Part shown: positions 1 to 9,383 of the stretch, in pieces
Layout of the letters: each line of letters starts with the position of its first letter
Numbering within the stretch: position 1 is the first letter of the stretch
Assembly: GCF_015355785.1 (NCBI RefSeq)
Contig: NZ_JADKYW010000003.1
Coordinates: 728,796-792,795, forward strand
Length of the DNA stretch: 64,000 nucleotides
Direction of reading: 5' to 3'
DNA from: Arthrobacter gandavensis
GTDB taxonomy: Bacteria; Actinomycetota; Actinomycetes; Actinomycetales; Micrococcaceae
Notes under the pieces: model-generated
Databases searched by the model: none
Told to the model about the DNA's origin: nothing
Seen by the model: only the letters and a program-made list of their open reading frames with translations
Translations under genes and position numbers: made by a program

Positions 1-690
1 GCTGCCGCCCCAGCTGCTGACCAGCACCAGCCCGGTGGTGGCCAGGGCAATGAAGACCATCCCCCACAGGTCGATCCTGGGCCGGGAAGTGACCGCACGG
101 GGCTTCAGGAAGAACAGGGCGCCAAGCAGTGCCAGCACGCCCACGGGAATGTTGAACCAGAACGTCCAGCGCCAGCCCGGCCCCTCAGTGAGCCAGCCGC
201 CGATCAGCGGCCCCACCACCGAGGAGAAGGCGAACACGCCGCCCATCCAGCCCATGTACTTGCCGCGCTCACGTGCCGGCACGACGTCGGCGATGATGGC
301 CTGGGACAGGATCATCAGTCCACCAGCGCCGATGCCCTGGATTACCCTTGCGATAATCAGCCAGGCCATGTCCGGTGCCAGGGCACCAACCACGGAACCG
401 GCCAGGAAGATGACGATCGCAGCGACCAGCAGGTACTTCCGCCCAATCAGGTCGCCCAGTTTGCCGTAGATGGGCATCATCACCGTGGAGGCAAGGATGA
501 AGGCGGTGATGACCCAAAGCATGAGGTTGGCGCCGTTGAGCTCACCCACGATGGTGGGAAGGGCGGTGCCAAGGATGGTCTGGTTCAGCGCCGACAGGAG
601 CATGGCCAGGACCAGGGCGGTGAAGACAAGCACGAGGCTGGGTTTTTTCCCGTGGCTTGCGGGCGCTGCGGCGGCAGCTGAATTCGTCAT
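1..690 (-). CDS. EmrB/QacA-type MFS drug exporter, 5' part only
   Basis: Multidrug efflux permease of the DHA2 (14-helix) major facilitator group, acting in the cytoplasmic membrane by proton antiport. Only the first 230 codons are present; the gene runs off the left edge. The ATG at 690 opens a short polar leader, then a first helix followed by ALNQTILGTALPTIVGEL, a typical DHA2 TM1 motif. GKLGDLIGRK (motif A) follows TM2, and a GPLIGGWL segment of the motif C type comes later. The start overlaps the stop of the TetR gene by an ATGA (687-690), so the two are translationally coupled and the TetR protein probably controls this exporter. The substrate cannot be read from sequence. Confidence 0.9.
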   Translation of the reverse strand, partial: MTNSAAAAAPASHGKKPSLVLVFTALVLAMLLSALNQTILGTALPTIVGELNGANLMLWVITAFILASTVMMPIYGKLGDLIGRKYLLVAAIVIFLAGSVVGALAPDMAWLIIARVIQGIGAGGLMILSQAIIADVVPARERGKYMGWMGGVFAFSSVVGPLIGGWLTEGPGWRWTFWFNIPVGVLALLGALFFLKPRAVTSRPRIDLWGMVFIALATTGLVLVSSWGGS

Positions 691-1325
691 AGGAGTTCCT
701 TGAAGACGTCTCGGAGAAGGTCAAGGCCCTGATCGAGGGCCTTGAACTGGGCGGTGGCGGTCGGGTTGGACCAGGTTTTCTGCATCACGTGGCGCATGCG
801 GGTGCTGGCGGTGAGGACGATGGTGAAGGCGACGTCGTCGACGTCGTGCCCCTGCCAGGCCGAGCCGGCCGGCTGTTCGCGCCAGCGCCGGGACTCGGCG
901 AGCTGACCGCGAACCGTCTCAAGGACAAGCTGCTCGACCTTGAGGATGTACTGGTAGCGCCGGTGGCGCAGGTGGGGATAGGCCTCATAGATCCGTCCGC
1001 GGAGCTCGGCTGAGTCGTCCCCGCCCTGAATGGTGCGGGCGACGGCGAGCATCAGGCGGCTGACTTCCGCGAGGAGGTCCCCTTCAATGTTGAACGCCGA
1101 CAGCATCTCAGGCTCTATGGAGGGTTCCTGGAGCCCCAGGACGGCGTCTTCCTTGCACGGGAAGTAGTTGAAGAAGGTCCGGGCGGAAACGCCTGCCTCC
1201 TCAGCGACTACTTCGACGTTGACGCCTTCCAGCCCCTCGCCCAGGGCGCGTGTTGCCGCAGCCGCATGCAGCGCTGCCCAGGTTTCGGCGCGCTTTCGAT
1301 CGCGGAGGGAAAGTAGTTGACTCAC
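687..1325 (-). CDS. TetR-family transcriptional regulator
   Basis: Predicted repressor of 212 residues. The N-terminal TetR helix-turn-helix lies at about residues 25-60, including EEAGVSARTFFNYFPCKED. The ligand-binding C-terminal part is not diagnostic. The start is GTG at 1325. It lies inside a perfect 8-base inverted repeat (1311-1335), which suggests autoregulation. The gene is upstream of and coupled to the MFS exporter at 1-690, the usual arrangement for a drug-responsive repressor and its pump. The ligand is unknown. Confidence 0.9.
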   Translation of the reverse strand: MSQLLSLRDRKRAETWAALHAAAATRALGEGLEGVNVEVVAEEAGVSARTFFNYFPCKEDAVLGLQEPSIEPEMLSAFNIEGDLLAEVSRLMLAVARTIQGGDDSAELRGRIYEAYPHLRHRRYQYILKVEQLVLETVRGQLAESRRWREQPAGSAWQGHDVDDVAFTIVLTASTRMRHVMQKTWSNPTATAQFKALDQGLDLLRDVFKELL

Positions 1326-1335
1326 CGAACTACTT
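1311..1335. promoter_or_regulatory. Candidate TetR operator over the start codon
   Basis: AAGTAGTT (1311-1318), a 9-base spacer, then AACTACTT (1328-1335): a perfect inverted repeat spanning the GTG start of the TetR gene. Size and position fit an autoregulatory operator; binding is inferred. Confidence 0.5.
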
Positions 1336-1408
1336 TGTCATCAGTAACATTTTTTCACAACTGCAAAATTGCAGATGTGTAAGGAATCACAGCATGCTGC
1401 CGGTCCTG

Positions 1409-2464
1409 CTAGGGCTTGAGCATCACCTTTACCGACTGCCGCTGGTCCATGGCAGCGTAAGCCCGGGGTGCATCCTCCAGGGGAAGCACTGAATCGAAGA
1501 CCTTTCCGGGGTGGATCCTGCCGGCCAGGACGTCTTCCAGCAGCTCGGGAAGGTACGTGCGCACCGGCGCCATGCCGCCGCCCACAGTGATGTTCTTGGC
1601 AAACAGCACCCCGATGGGCAGTTCCGCACCGCCGGCGGGGACACCAACAAACCCAACCCGTCCGCCCGGACGGGTGCAGCGCAGGGCCTGGTCCATCGAT
1701 TCCGCCGTTCCGACGCATTCCAGCACGGCGTCCGCCGGCACTCCCCCGAGGAGCTCGCGCACCCGCGCCGCCCCTTCCTTGCCGCGTTCAGCCACGACGT
1801 CGGTGGCTCCGAATCCGCGGGCAAGCGCTGCCCTGTCCTCATGGCGGGACATGGCGATGATTCGACCGGCACCGAGGCGCGAGGCAGCCAGCACGGCACA
1901 CAGCCCGACGGCGCCGTCACCCACCACCACCACGGTCGATCCCGGGGCGACGCCCGCGCTGACCGCGGCGTGGTGTCCGGTGCCCATCACGTCGGAGAGG
2001 GTCAGCAGGTCCGCGAGCAGGGAGTCGTCGGGATTCGACACGCCGGGAACCTTCACCAGGGTCGCCTCGGCGTTGGGGACCCGGACCGCCTCGCCCTGGG
2101 CGCCCTGGACAAAATCGCCGTGGGTGTCCTTGCTGCCCCATCCCACCAGTTCCTCACAGGCGACCGTCACGCCGGAACGGCAGGGCGCGCACTTGCCGCA
2201 GTTGCCCGTAAAGGGGGCAACGACGAAGTCGCCGGGTGCCAGCGAGGTGACATCGCTGCCCACGCTTTCAACTACGCCTACAAACTCGTGGCCGATGGCA
2301 CGGGGCTCGGGGGTCTCCCGGATGCCGCGGTACGGCCAGAGATCCGATCCGCAGACACACGCGGCGCCGACCCGCACTACCGCGTCTGAGCTGCGGAGGA
2401 CCGCAGGGTACTCGCGGTCCTCGACTCGGATGTCGCCGGGGCCGTGAATGATGGTGGCGCGCAT
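1409..2464 (-). CDS. Zinc-dependent alcohol dehydrogenase family protein
   Basis: Medium-chain dehydrogenase/reductase of 351 residues that oxidises an alcohol or reduces an aldehyde with NAD(P). Visible motifs are the catalytic zinc ligands Cys38 (CVCGSDLW) and His59-Glu60 (GHE), four structural-zinc cysteines (C89, C92, C95, C103) and the Rossmann motif VGDGAVGL. I chose ATG 2464 because GGAAGG lies just upstream and the protein then begins MRATIIHGPG, as is usual in the family; an in-frame ATG at 2497 would add 11 unlikely residues. The gene is monocistronic. The substrate is not predictable. Confidence 0.9.
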   Translation of the reverse strand: MRATIIHGPGDIRVEDREYPAVLRSSDAVVRVGAACVCGSDLWPYRGIRETPEPRAIGHEFVGVVESVGSDVTSLAPGDFVVAPFTGNCGKCAPCRSGVTVACEELVGWGSKDTHGDFVQGAQGEAVRVPNAEATLVKVPGVSNPDDSLLADLLTLSDVMGTGHHAAVSAGVAPGSTVVVVGDGAVGLCAVLAASRLGAGRIIAMSRHEDRAALARGFGATDVVAERGKEGAARVRELLGGVPADAVLECVGTAESMDQALRCTRPGGRVGFVGVPAGGAELPIGVLFAKNITVGGGMAPVRTYLPELLEDVLAGRIHPGKVFDSVLPLEDAPRAYAAMDQRQSVKVMLKP

Positions 2465-2639
2465 GGCTGCCTTCCTGTTTACGGGCTGAGGTTCCATACC
2501 AGCCTAGCTCCGGAAGGGAAAGCCGGGTGCATGGGTAGTTCTCCCCATGTCCAGTTCGTGGGATCCGGTTTAGCGTGTTGACGGGGCAGAACAGGAAACT
2601 GACGGACAACGTCGCGAGAAGCCAAAGGACAGGTGGAAC

Positions 2640-2753
2640 ATGCTGAGGCACTGCAAAGGATTGCCGGTCCGGCTGGCTCCGCGTGAGCGGATGCCGCGCA
2701 CCTTGTGCCGCCGCAACTGGAACCGCATTCCCCGCTGCGTACGTGCGGCCTAG
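2640..2753 (+). CDS. Possible small Arg/Cys-rich peptide
   Basis: Frame of 37 codons with ATG at 2640, preceded by AGGTGG at a good distance, ending in TAG at 2751. The peptide is very basic (10 Arg) with three Cys and ends PRCVRAA. It lies between convergently placed features with no partner gene immediately downstream. A TTGACG at 2578-2583 could be a -35, but no good -10 is visible. It resembles no leader peptide I can name. It could be chance or a non-coding RNA. Confidence 0.25.
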   Translation: MLRHCKGLPVRLAPRERMPRTLCRRNWNRIPRCVRAA

Positions 2754-2959
2754 TTCCCCGCCCCCGATAGATTTCTTCTCACCGGCATAGCGGCCGCAGC
2801 TGAGAAGGCCAGATCCACGCTCCTCGTGCGTCGTAGCCGCCGGGATCGTGCTGGCAGCAGAACCGGCACCCCCTGCCGCCTGCTGCCCCCGCCGCCGGTC
2901 CCCCAGCCGGCGGCGACGAACGTATGCCGCCGCTGAGACCGGCGTAGCGTTGCAGGCCG

Positions 2960-2993
2960 TGGCTGGAGCGGGAGGACGGACCCGCTCCAGCCA
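2960..2993. terminator. Hairpin terminator, 13-bp perfect stem
   Basis: TGGCTGGAGCGGG (2960-2972) pairs perfectly with CCCGCTCCAGCCA (2981-2993) around an 8-base loop. It lies 45 bases past the sugar-porter stop. There is no T-run, as is common in actinobacteria. It could act in both directions. Confidence 0.65.
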
Positions 2994-3038
2994 CCGCCGG
3001 GCTGTCCAATCCGACCGGCAACCCAATGGACTCCCGGG

Positions 3039-4421
3039 CTACTTGGTGCCCAGCTTCAGTTCGAGTTCTTCCAGGGACAGGCCCCGGGTCTCCGGCATGA
3101 ACCGGCGGACGAACAGCACGGCGCAGATCCCCAAGCCCACAAAGATGAAGAACGTGTTGGAGATTCCCAGCGCGGCCATCAGCATGGGGAAGGAGAACCC
3201 GACGGCGAAGTTGGCCATCCACTGCACGAACACGGACAGGCCGATGCCAAGGCCCCGCACCCGCAGCGGGAAGATCTCGGCCAGCATTAGCCACGTCACC
3301 GGAGACACCGCACCCTGCTGGAAGGCAAGGAACAGGACGGTCAGAGACAGGACAGTGAAGCCGCGGGCGGTGCCTTCGGGCATCAGGATCGAGGCGGTGC
3401 CGATGAGTGCCAGCGTGATGGTGGTTCCGAGCAGCCCGGTGATCAGCATGGGCCGGCGGGCCACCCTGCCCAGCAGCCAGATGCCGAGCAGCGCCGCTGC
3501 GACGGAGACGACGCCGTTGGCGATGTTGGCGGTCAGCGCGGCTTCCGTCCCGAATCCGGCGTCGGCAAGGATCTGGGTGCCGTAATAGATGATCGCGTTC
3601 ACGCCGGTGATCTGCTGGACGATCGACAGGCCCATGCCGATCAGCAGAACGCGCAGCAGCCACGGCTCGGCGAAGTCCTTCAGCCGGCCGGTCCTTGCAG
3701 AGCCGGCCAGCCCCTTAATCTCTTCGTACTCCGCCTGGGCATCCTCGGCGCTGCGGATTTGCTGCAGGGCGGTGAGCATCTGCGCGTAGCGGCCCTTCGA
3801 CCCCAGCCAGCGCGGGCTTTCCGGCACGAAGTGCATGCCGATCCACAGCGCGATGGCCGGGAGCGTGGCGACCAGGAGCATCCAGCGCCAGACGTGCCCT
3901 TCCTCGCCCCAGAGATTGCCGATGACGGCATTGCAGACGAAGGCGGCAAGCTGACCGCTGACGATCATCAGCTGGTCCCTGGTTACCAGCTGTCCGCGGC
4001 GCGCCGCTGGAGCCAGCTCGGCCAGGAACATGGGCACGACGGCGGAGGCACCGCCCACGGCGAGGCCCAGGACCACGCGGGCCAGCACCATGAAACCTAC
4101 CCCGGGAGCTGCGGCGGTGCCGGCGGCACCGAGCATGAACACGACGGCGAGGATCAGCAGCAGCCGGCGCCGGCCCAGCCGGTCGGCGAGCTGTCCGGCG
4201 CCGACGGCACCGAAGGCAGCACCGAAGAGCAGGCTGGAGGTGATGAGGCCTTCGGCGAAGGGGGTCAGCCCCAGGTCATCCTGCATGTAGGGCAGCGCCC
4301 CGTTGATCACGCCGGTGTCGTACCCGAAGAGGAAGCCGCCCAGGGTGGCGATCCAGGTGGCGCGGCGCAGTGCACGCCGGTGATCGCCCGGAATGGTCGG
4401 GGAAGCTGGCTTGGAACTCAT
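3039..4421 (-). CDS. Sugar-porter family MFS transporter
   Basis: Twelve-helix proton/sugar symporter of 460 residues, sugar porter family. Diagnostic motifs are GYDTGVINGAL in TM1, the DRLGRRR loop, PESPRWL after TM6, QQITGVNAIIYYG in TM7 and PETRG after TM12. This group includes myo-inositol, xylose and galactose transporters; the substrate cannot be fixed. ATG 4421 starts MSSKPASPT with AGGAAG about 13 bases upstream; an in-frame ATG at 4469 would add 16 residues and is less likely. The gene stands alone, with a strong hairpin downstream. Confidence 0.9.
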   Translation of the reverse strand: MSSKPASPTIPGDHRRALRRATWIATLGGFLFGYDTGVINGALPYMQDDLGLTPFAEGLITSSLLFGAAFGAVGAGQLADRLGRRRLLLILAVVFMLGAAGTAAAPGVGFMVLARVVLGLAVGGASAVVPMFLAELAPAARRGQLVTRDQLMIVSGQLAAFVCNAVIGNLWGEEGHVWRWMLLVATLPAIALWIGMHFVPESPRWLGSKGRYAQMLTALQQIRSAEDAQAEYEEIKGLAGSARTGRLKDFAEPWLLRVLLIGMGLSIVQQITGVNAIIYYGTQILADAGFGTEAALTANIANGVVSVAAALLGIWLLGRVARRPMLITGLLGTTITLALIGTASILMPEGTARGFTVLSLTVLFLAFQQGAVSPVTWLMLAEIFPLRVRGLGIGLSVFVQWMANFAVGFSFPMLMAALGISNTFFIFVGLGICAVLFVRRFMPETRGLSLEELELKLGTK

Positions 4422-4457
4422 GTAGTTGTTATGTCTTCCTGGAGGTGGACGCACAAA

Positions 4458-4490
4458 ACCCCCGTGCACCGGAAAACCGGGAACGGGGGT
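4458..4490 (-). terminator. Rho-independent terminator of sucCD
   Basis: ACCCCCGT (4458-4465) pairs with ACGGGGGT (4483-4490), with a second CCGG/CCGG stem inside. On the minus strand the hairpin is followed by TTTT. It lies 15 bases past the sucD stop. Confidence 0.8.
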
Positions 4491-4504
4491 ATGCGCTGGT
4501 GGAG

Positions 4505-5407
4505 CTAGAGCGAAGCGTAAACTTCGCGCAGCAGCTCGGCGGTCTCGGACGGCGTCTTGCCGACCTTCACGCCTGCTGCTTCGAGTGCTTCCTTCTTGGC
4601 CTGTGCGGTCCCCGCGGAACCGGAGACGATGGCGCCGGCGTGGCCCATGGTCTTGCCTTCGGGAGCGGTGAAGCCTGCCACGTAGCCGACAACCGGCTTT
4701 GTGACGTTGGCCTTGATGAAGTCCGCTGCGCGCTCTTCGGCGTCGCCGCCGATTTCACCGATCATCACGATCGCCTTGGTCTCGGGATCAGCTTCGAAGG
4801 CTGCGAGGGCGTCGATGTGGGTGGTGCCGATGACCGGGTCGCCGCCAATGCCGATGGCGGTGGAGAATCCGAGATCGCGCAGTTCGTACATCATCTGGTA
4901 GGTCAGGGTGCCGGACTTCGAAACGAGGCCGATCGGGCCCTTGCCCGTGATGTTGTTCGGGGTGATGCCAACCAGTGCTTCGCCCGGGGTGATGATGCCG
5001 GGGCAGTTCGGGCCGATGATGCGGGTGACCTGGTTGCCGTCGGCGTCCACCTTGGACTGGGCGTGGGCCCAGAACTCGGCGGAATCCTGGACCGGAACAC
5101 CTTCGGTGATGACCACAACGAGGCCGATGCCGGCGTCGATTGCTTCCATCACGGCGTCCTTGGTGAAGGCCGGCGGAACGAAGACGATCGAGACGTCAGC
5201 CTCGGTCTTTTCCATGGCCTCGGCCACGGTGCCGAAAACGGGAAGCTCAACATCGCCGTGAGTCACGGTGGTGCCGGCCTTGCGGGCGTTGACGCCGCCA
5301 ACAACCTGGGTCCCGGCCTTGAGCATCAGGGCGGTGTGCTTGGTGCCTTCGCCGCCGGTGATGCCCTGAACGATGACCTTGGAGTCCTTGTTCAAGAAGA
5401 TAGACAT
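4505..5407 (-). CDS. sucD: Succinyl-CoA ligase, alpha subunit
   Basis: Alpha subunit (300 residues, usual length about 290-300) of the ADP/GDP-forming succinyl-CoA synthetase, which converts succinyl-CoA to succinate with substrate-level phosphorylation in the TCA cycle. The N-terminal CoA-binding Rossmann part contains [14 protein letters not shown]. The phosphohistidine motif GHAGAIVSG is present near the C-terminus, as is [15 protein letters not shown] 5407 begins [10 protein letters not shown], the family start; longer in-frame extensions run into the sucC coding region. It follows sucC after about 30 bases in one operon. Confidence 0.97.
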   Translation of the reverse strand: MSIFLNKDSKVIVQGITGGEGTKHTALMLKAGTQVVGGVNARKAGTTVTHGDVELPVFGTVAEAMEKTEADVSIVFVPPAFTKDAVMEAIDAGIGLVVVITEGVPVQDSAEFWAHAQSKVDADGNQVTRIIGPNCPGIITPGEALVGITPNNITGKGPIGLVSKSGTLTYQMMYELRDLGFSTAIGIGGDPVIGTTHIDALAAFEADPETKAIVMIGEIGGDAEERAADFIKANVTKPVVGYVAGFTAPEGKTMGHAGAIVSGSAGTAQAKKEALEAAGVKVGKTPSETAELLREVYASL

Positions 5408-5438
5408 GTGTGAATTCTCTTTCTGGGGATCGGCTCGG

Positions 5439-6608
5439 TCAGCGAGCTGCGTTGGCGAGCTCGGCAGCCTTGTCGGCGCCGTTGTCCATGGTGGTTGCGA
5501 GGGTAACCAGCGGGTGGTTGGCCTCGGCCAGGATGCGGCGGCCTTCCTCCACGTTGTTGCCGTCCAGACGGACGACCAGCGGCTTGTTGGCCTCGTCGCC
5601 GAGGATCTCCAGGGCCTTGACGATGCCGTTGGCAACGGCGTCACAGGCGGTGATTCCACCGAAGACGTTCACGAAGACGGACTTGACCTGCTCATCGTTG
5701 AGGATGACGTCCAGGCCTGCGGCCATGACGGATGCGGAGGCTCCGCCGCCGATGTCCAGGAAGTTGGCGGGCTTCACGTTGCCGTGCTTTTCGCCTGCGT
5801 AGGCAACGACGTCGAGCGTGGACATGACCAGACCGGCACCGTTGCCGATGATTCCAACTTGGCCGTCGAGCTTGACGTAGTTGAGGTCATTGGCCTTGGC
5901 CTTGGCTTCCAGCGGGTCCGCTGCGTCCTTGTCTTCCAGCTCGGCGTGGCCGGGCTGGCGGAAGTCAGCGTTCTCGTCGAGGGAGACCTTGCCGTCCAGG
6001 GCAACGATGTCCCCTGCGCCGGTCTTGACCAGCGGGTTGACCTCCACGAGGGTGGCGTCTTCCTTGGTGAAGACGTCCCAGAGCTTCAGGATGGCGTTCA
6101 CGACGCCTTCGCGCAGTTCCGGAGCGAAGCCGGCTGCGTCAACGATTTCTTCGGCCTTGGCCTGATCGATGCCGACTGCCGGATCGACGGCGACGCGGGC
6201 GAGGGCGTCGGGGCGCTCCACGGCGAGCTGCTCGATTTCCATGCCGCCTTCAACCGAGCACATGGCCAGGTAGTTGCGGTTGGCGCGGTCCAGCAGGACC
6301 GAGAAGTAGAACTCTTCGGCGATGTCCGCACCCTGGGCGATCATGACCTTCTTGACCGTGTGGCCCTTGATGTCCATCCCGAGGATGTTGCTGGCGTGCT
6401 CGAAAGCCTCATCAGCGGTCTTAGCCACCTTGACGCCGCCGGCCTTGCCGCGGCCGCCAACCTTTACCTGGGCCTTCACGACGACGACGCCGCCAATCTT
6501 TTCGGCTGCGGCTTTGGCTTCTTCAGGAGTGTGCGCCACGATTCCGGCGAGCACGGGTACTCCGTGCGCCTCAAACAGATCGCGCGCCTGATATTCAAAC
6601 AGGTCCAC
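5439..6608 (-). CDS. sucC: Succinyl-CoA ligase [ADP-forming], beta subunit
   Basis: Beta subunit of 389 residues carrying the ATP-grasp nucleotide site and forming the heterodimer with SucD. It begins [19 protein letters not shown], the usual N-terminus. [15 protein letters not shown] (ATP-grasp) and [16 protein letters not shown] (succinate/CoA side) are conserved. The start is GTG at 6608 with GAAGGA about 11 bases upstream. First gene of the sucCD operon. Confidence 0.97.
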   Translation of the reverse strand: MDLFEYQARDLFEAHGVPVLAGIVAHTPEEAKAAAEKIGGVVVVKAQVKVGGRGKAGGVKVAKTADEAFEHASNILGMDIKGHTVKKVMIAQGADIAEEFYFSVLLDRANRNYLAMCSVEGGMEIEQLAVERPDALARVAVDPAVGIDQAKAEEIVDAAGFAPELREGVVNAILKLWDVFTKEDATLVEVNPLVKTGAGDIVALDGKVSLDENADFRQPGHAELEDKDAADPLEAKAKANDLNYVKLDGQVGIIGNGAGLVMSTLDVVAYAGEKHGNVKPANFLDIGGGASASVMAAGLDVILNDEQVKSVFVNVFGGITACDAVANGIVKALEILGDEANKPLVVRLDGNNVEEGRRILAEANHPLVTLATTMDNGADKAAELANAAR

Positions 6609-6809
6609 GGGCTAGTGTCCTTCTACGTCGAAGTAGGTTTACATATTGATCAGCTGATCAAGAAGCAGATGCATCGAGCCGGGCTGCCCCAATGGCACTT
6701 TAGTCCCTTGGCGCCGGGGGCCCACCACAGACTACCGCTTTAGTGACAAAGGGCACAGTTCGACGGCTTGTAGAAGAACCGGCCTTTCCGCTATGGGGCT
6801 GAGGCTGTG

Positions 6810-9311
6810 TTATGACTCCTTGGTCAGCGGCGCGTAACGCAGCAGCAGCCGCTTCTCACCGACGTCGAACTTCACCTTCGCCACGGTCTTGTCCCCGGAA
6901 CCTTCCACGGCCAGCACCTGGCCGTGGCCGAAGGACGTGTGGTTGACCTTGTCCCCCACAGCAACCGAAATGACTTCCTTCTGCGGCTGGACGCGGCCCA
7001 TGGCCTTGGAGACGGGGGCAGCGGCGATGCTTCCGCCGGTGGAGGAGGCTGACCCCGCACCCCAGTGCGAGCCGCTGTAACGGCTGGAGGTGATGCTTCC
7101 GCCCCCGCCCCAGGCAGGCCGGTCCATGCCCTCGCGCTTCCATTCGATAAGTTCCGAGGGCACCTCCCCCACGAACTGGCTGGCGGGGTTGTACTGGCTC
7201 TGGCCCCACATGCTGCGAACCTCGGAGCGGGTGAGGTAGAGCCGCTGGCGGGCGCGGGTCAGGCCAACGTAGGCCAGGCGGCGTTCCTCTGCCAGTTCAG
7301 CCGGGTCCGTAGCCGAACGCTGGTGCGGGAAGATCCCCTGTTCCATGCCGGTCAGGAACACGACCGGGAATTCGAGGCCCTTGGCGGTGTGCAGGGTCAT
7401 GAGGGTCACCACGCCCTGGCGGCGGGATTCCTCGACGGCGGCGGCCACTTCTTCGGCGGAGCCCTCCGGTGCGTCCGGAATCTGGTCCGCGTCCGCCACC
7501 AGGGAGACCTGCTCCAAGAACTGTTCCAGGGTTCCTTCCGGATTGTCGCGCTCGAATTCACGGACGACGGCCACCAGTTCGGCCAGGTTCTCCACCCGGG
7601 ATTCGTCCTGCGGGTCGGTGCTGGAGCGCAGCTGCGCCAGGTAGCCGGTCTGTTCCAGCACCGCTTCCAGGGCCGCTGAGGCACCGGAGCCGGAGGCCAC
7701 TTCGGCCAGGTCATCGATGAGTTTCACGAATCCGTTGACCGCGTTCAGTGAGCGGGTGGCCAGGCCGGGGGCGTCTTCGGCCCGGCGCAGCGCAGCCATG
7801 AAGCTCATCCGCTCGCGTTCCGCGAGCGCCGCCACGGAGTACTCGGCCCGGTCGCCGATGCCCCGCTTGGGTTCGTTCAGGATCCGCCGCAGGTTCACGA
7901 CGTCGTCCTGGTTCACCAGCACGCGCAGGTACGCCAGGGCATCCTTGATTTCCTTGCGCTCGTAGAACCGGGTGCCGCCAACCACCTTGTACGGCAGGCC
8001 CACGCGCACCAGCACGTCCTCGAGCGAGCGGGACTGGGCGTTGGTGCGGTAGAAGATGGCGACGTCGCCGGGCCGCAGGTCCTCTTCGTCCTGCAGCCGG
8101 TCGATTTCCTCGGCGATGAAGCGTGCTTCCTCGTGTTCGTTCTCCCCGACGTAGCCGACGATCTTCGCGCCGTCGCCCTCCGCCGTCCAGAGTTTTTTCT
8201 CCGGCCGGTTGGGGTTGCGTGAAATCACCGCATTGGCTGCGGAGAGGATGGTCTGCGTGGACCGGTAGTTCTGTTCCAGCAGGATGGTGCGCGCGGACGG
8301 ATAGTCCTTCTCGAAGTCCACGATGTTGCGGACGTCCGCGCCGCGGAAGGCATAGATGGACTGGTCGGAGTCGCCCACCACTGTCAGTTCGGCGGGCGGA
8401 ATATCCAGGTGGCCTTCGCCTTCGACGCCCACGAGCTCGCGGACCAGGGCGTACTGGGCGTGGTTGGTGTCCTGGTACTCGTCCACGAGGATGTGCCGGA
8501 ACCGGCGCCGGTAATATTCGGCCACACCCGGGAAGGCGCGGAACATGAAGACCGTCTGGGCAATGAGGTCATCGAAGTCCAGGGCGTTGGCCTGGCGCAT
8601 CCGCTGGGTGTACCCGGTGTAGACCTGGGCCACGGCCTGCTCGAACGGATCCGAATAGTTGGCACTGGAGGCGTAGGACTCATCGTCGATGAGTTCGTTC
8701 TTCAGGCCTGAAATCTTGTTGGCAATGGCCTTGGGTGCAAACCGCTTGGGATCAAGGTCCAACCCCTTGGCCACCAGCGTGATCAGGCGCAGGGTGTCCG
8801 CTGAGTCATAGATGGAGAAGTTCGAATTCATCCCCACCGCCTTGGCTTCCCGGCGCAGGATCCGCACGCAGGAGGAGTGGAAGGTGGAGATCCACATGGT
8901 CTTGGCTACCCCGCCTACGAGGGACTCGATGCGTTCCCGCATCTCCGCAGCTGCCTTGTTGGTAAAGGTGATGGCCAGGATCTGCCCGGGGTTGGAGCGG
9001 CCCGTGGCCAGCAGGTACGCAATCCGGTGGCTAAGCACGCGGGTCTTGCCCGAGCCGGCGCCGGCGACGATCAGCAGCGGGGATCCGGCGTGCTTGACTG
9101 CCTCTTCCTGCTGCGGGTTCAATCCGCGCAGCAGGTCCGCCGCGCGGGCTTCATCCACGCGCCCGGAACCGCCGCGGTGCTGCCCGGCAGCCGCTGGGGT
9201 GTCCGCGCCCGGCTTCCGCGCGGAGTCTTCCGCGGCCGTGGCAGCATCCGCGTCAGCGGAGGCCTTGGTCTTGGCGGGCGTGGAAAAGTACGGATCAAAG
9301 AGATAGTCCAT
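6810..9311 (-). CDS. pcrA: ATP-dependent DNA helicase PcrA/UvrD
   Basis: Superfamily 1A 3'-5' helicase of 833 residues for nucleotide-excision repair, transcription-coupled repair and displacement of RecA. Motifs in order: GAGSGKTRVLSHR (Walker A), VDEYQDTNHAQY (II), EQNYRS (IV), TLHTAKGLEFPVVFLTG (V) and VGLTRARQRLYLTRS (VI). The C-terminal Tudor-like segment (VNHTSFGHGQVLAVEG) is the RNA-polymerase-contact module of PcrA. ATG 9311 (MDYLFDPYF) is preferred; an ATG 33 bases upstream is possible. Residues about 15-50 form a low-complexity Ala-rich linker before the helicase core. Monocistronic. Confidence 0.97.
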   Translation of the reverse strand: MDYLFDPYFSTPAKTKASADADAATAAEDSARKPGADTPAAAGQHRGGSGRVDEARAADLLRGLNPQQEEAVKHAGSPLLIVAGAGSGKTRVLSHRIAYLLATGRSNPGQILAITFTNKAAAEMRERIESLVGGVAKTMWISTFHSSCVRILRREAKAVGMNSNFSIYDSADTLRLITLVAKGLDLDPKRFAPKAIANKISGLKNELIDDESYASSANYSDPFEQAVAQVYTGYTQRMRQANALDFDDLIAQTVFMFRAFPGVAEYYRRRFRHILVDEYQDTNHAQYALVRELVGVEGEGHLDIPPAELTVVGDSDQSIYAFRGADVRNIVDFEKDYPSARTILLEQNYRSTQTILSAANAVISRNPNRPEKKLWTAEGDGAKIVGYVGENEHEEARFIAEEIDRLQDEEDLRPGDVAIFYRTNAQSRSLEDVLVRVGLPYKVVGGTRFYERKEIKDALAYLRVLVNQDDVVNLRRILNEPKRGIGDRAEYSVAALAERERMSFMAALRRAEDAPGLATRSLNAVNGFVKLIDDLAEVASGSGASAALEAVLEQTGYLAQLRSSTDPQDESRVENLAELVAVVREFERDNPEGTLEQFLEQVSLVADADQIPDAPEGSAEEVAAAVEESRRQGVVTLMTLHTAKGLEFPVVFLTGMEQGIFPHQRSATDPAELAEERRLAYVGLTRARQRLYLTRSEVRSMWGQSQYNPASQFVGEVPSELIEWKREGMDRPAWGGGGSITSSRYSGSHWGAGSASSTGGSIAAAPVSKAMGRVQPQKEVISVAVGDKVNHTSFGHGQVLAVEGSGDKTVAKVKFDVGEKRLLLRYAPLTKES

Positions 9312-9383
9312 GGTGGTTTTAAGTCTAGGTGCTGGCCCCGACATTTGCCCGGACGCCGTTTCCGTCCCGGACGCCCGGGCCCG

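Larger units (their letters stand above)
2465..3038. other. Intergenic region, 574 bases
   Basis: Holds the leader of the alcohol dehydrogenase gene, a possible 37-codon small reading frame on the plus strand (2640-2753) and a strong hairpin (2960-2993). I see nothing else that I can support here. Confidence 0.6.

Noticed and set aside
1361-1374. CTGCAAAATTGCAG palindrome between the TetR gene and the alcohol dehydrogenase stop
   Set aside because: Short, AT-centred, and could be part of a promoter, a weak terminator or chance; nothing to decide.
4370-6743. Long plus-strand open frames (347 and 456 codons) across sucD and sucC
   Set aside because: They mirror the high-GC codons of the minus-strand genes; no family motifs, and the minus-strand products are unmistakable SucD and SucC.
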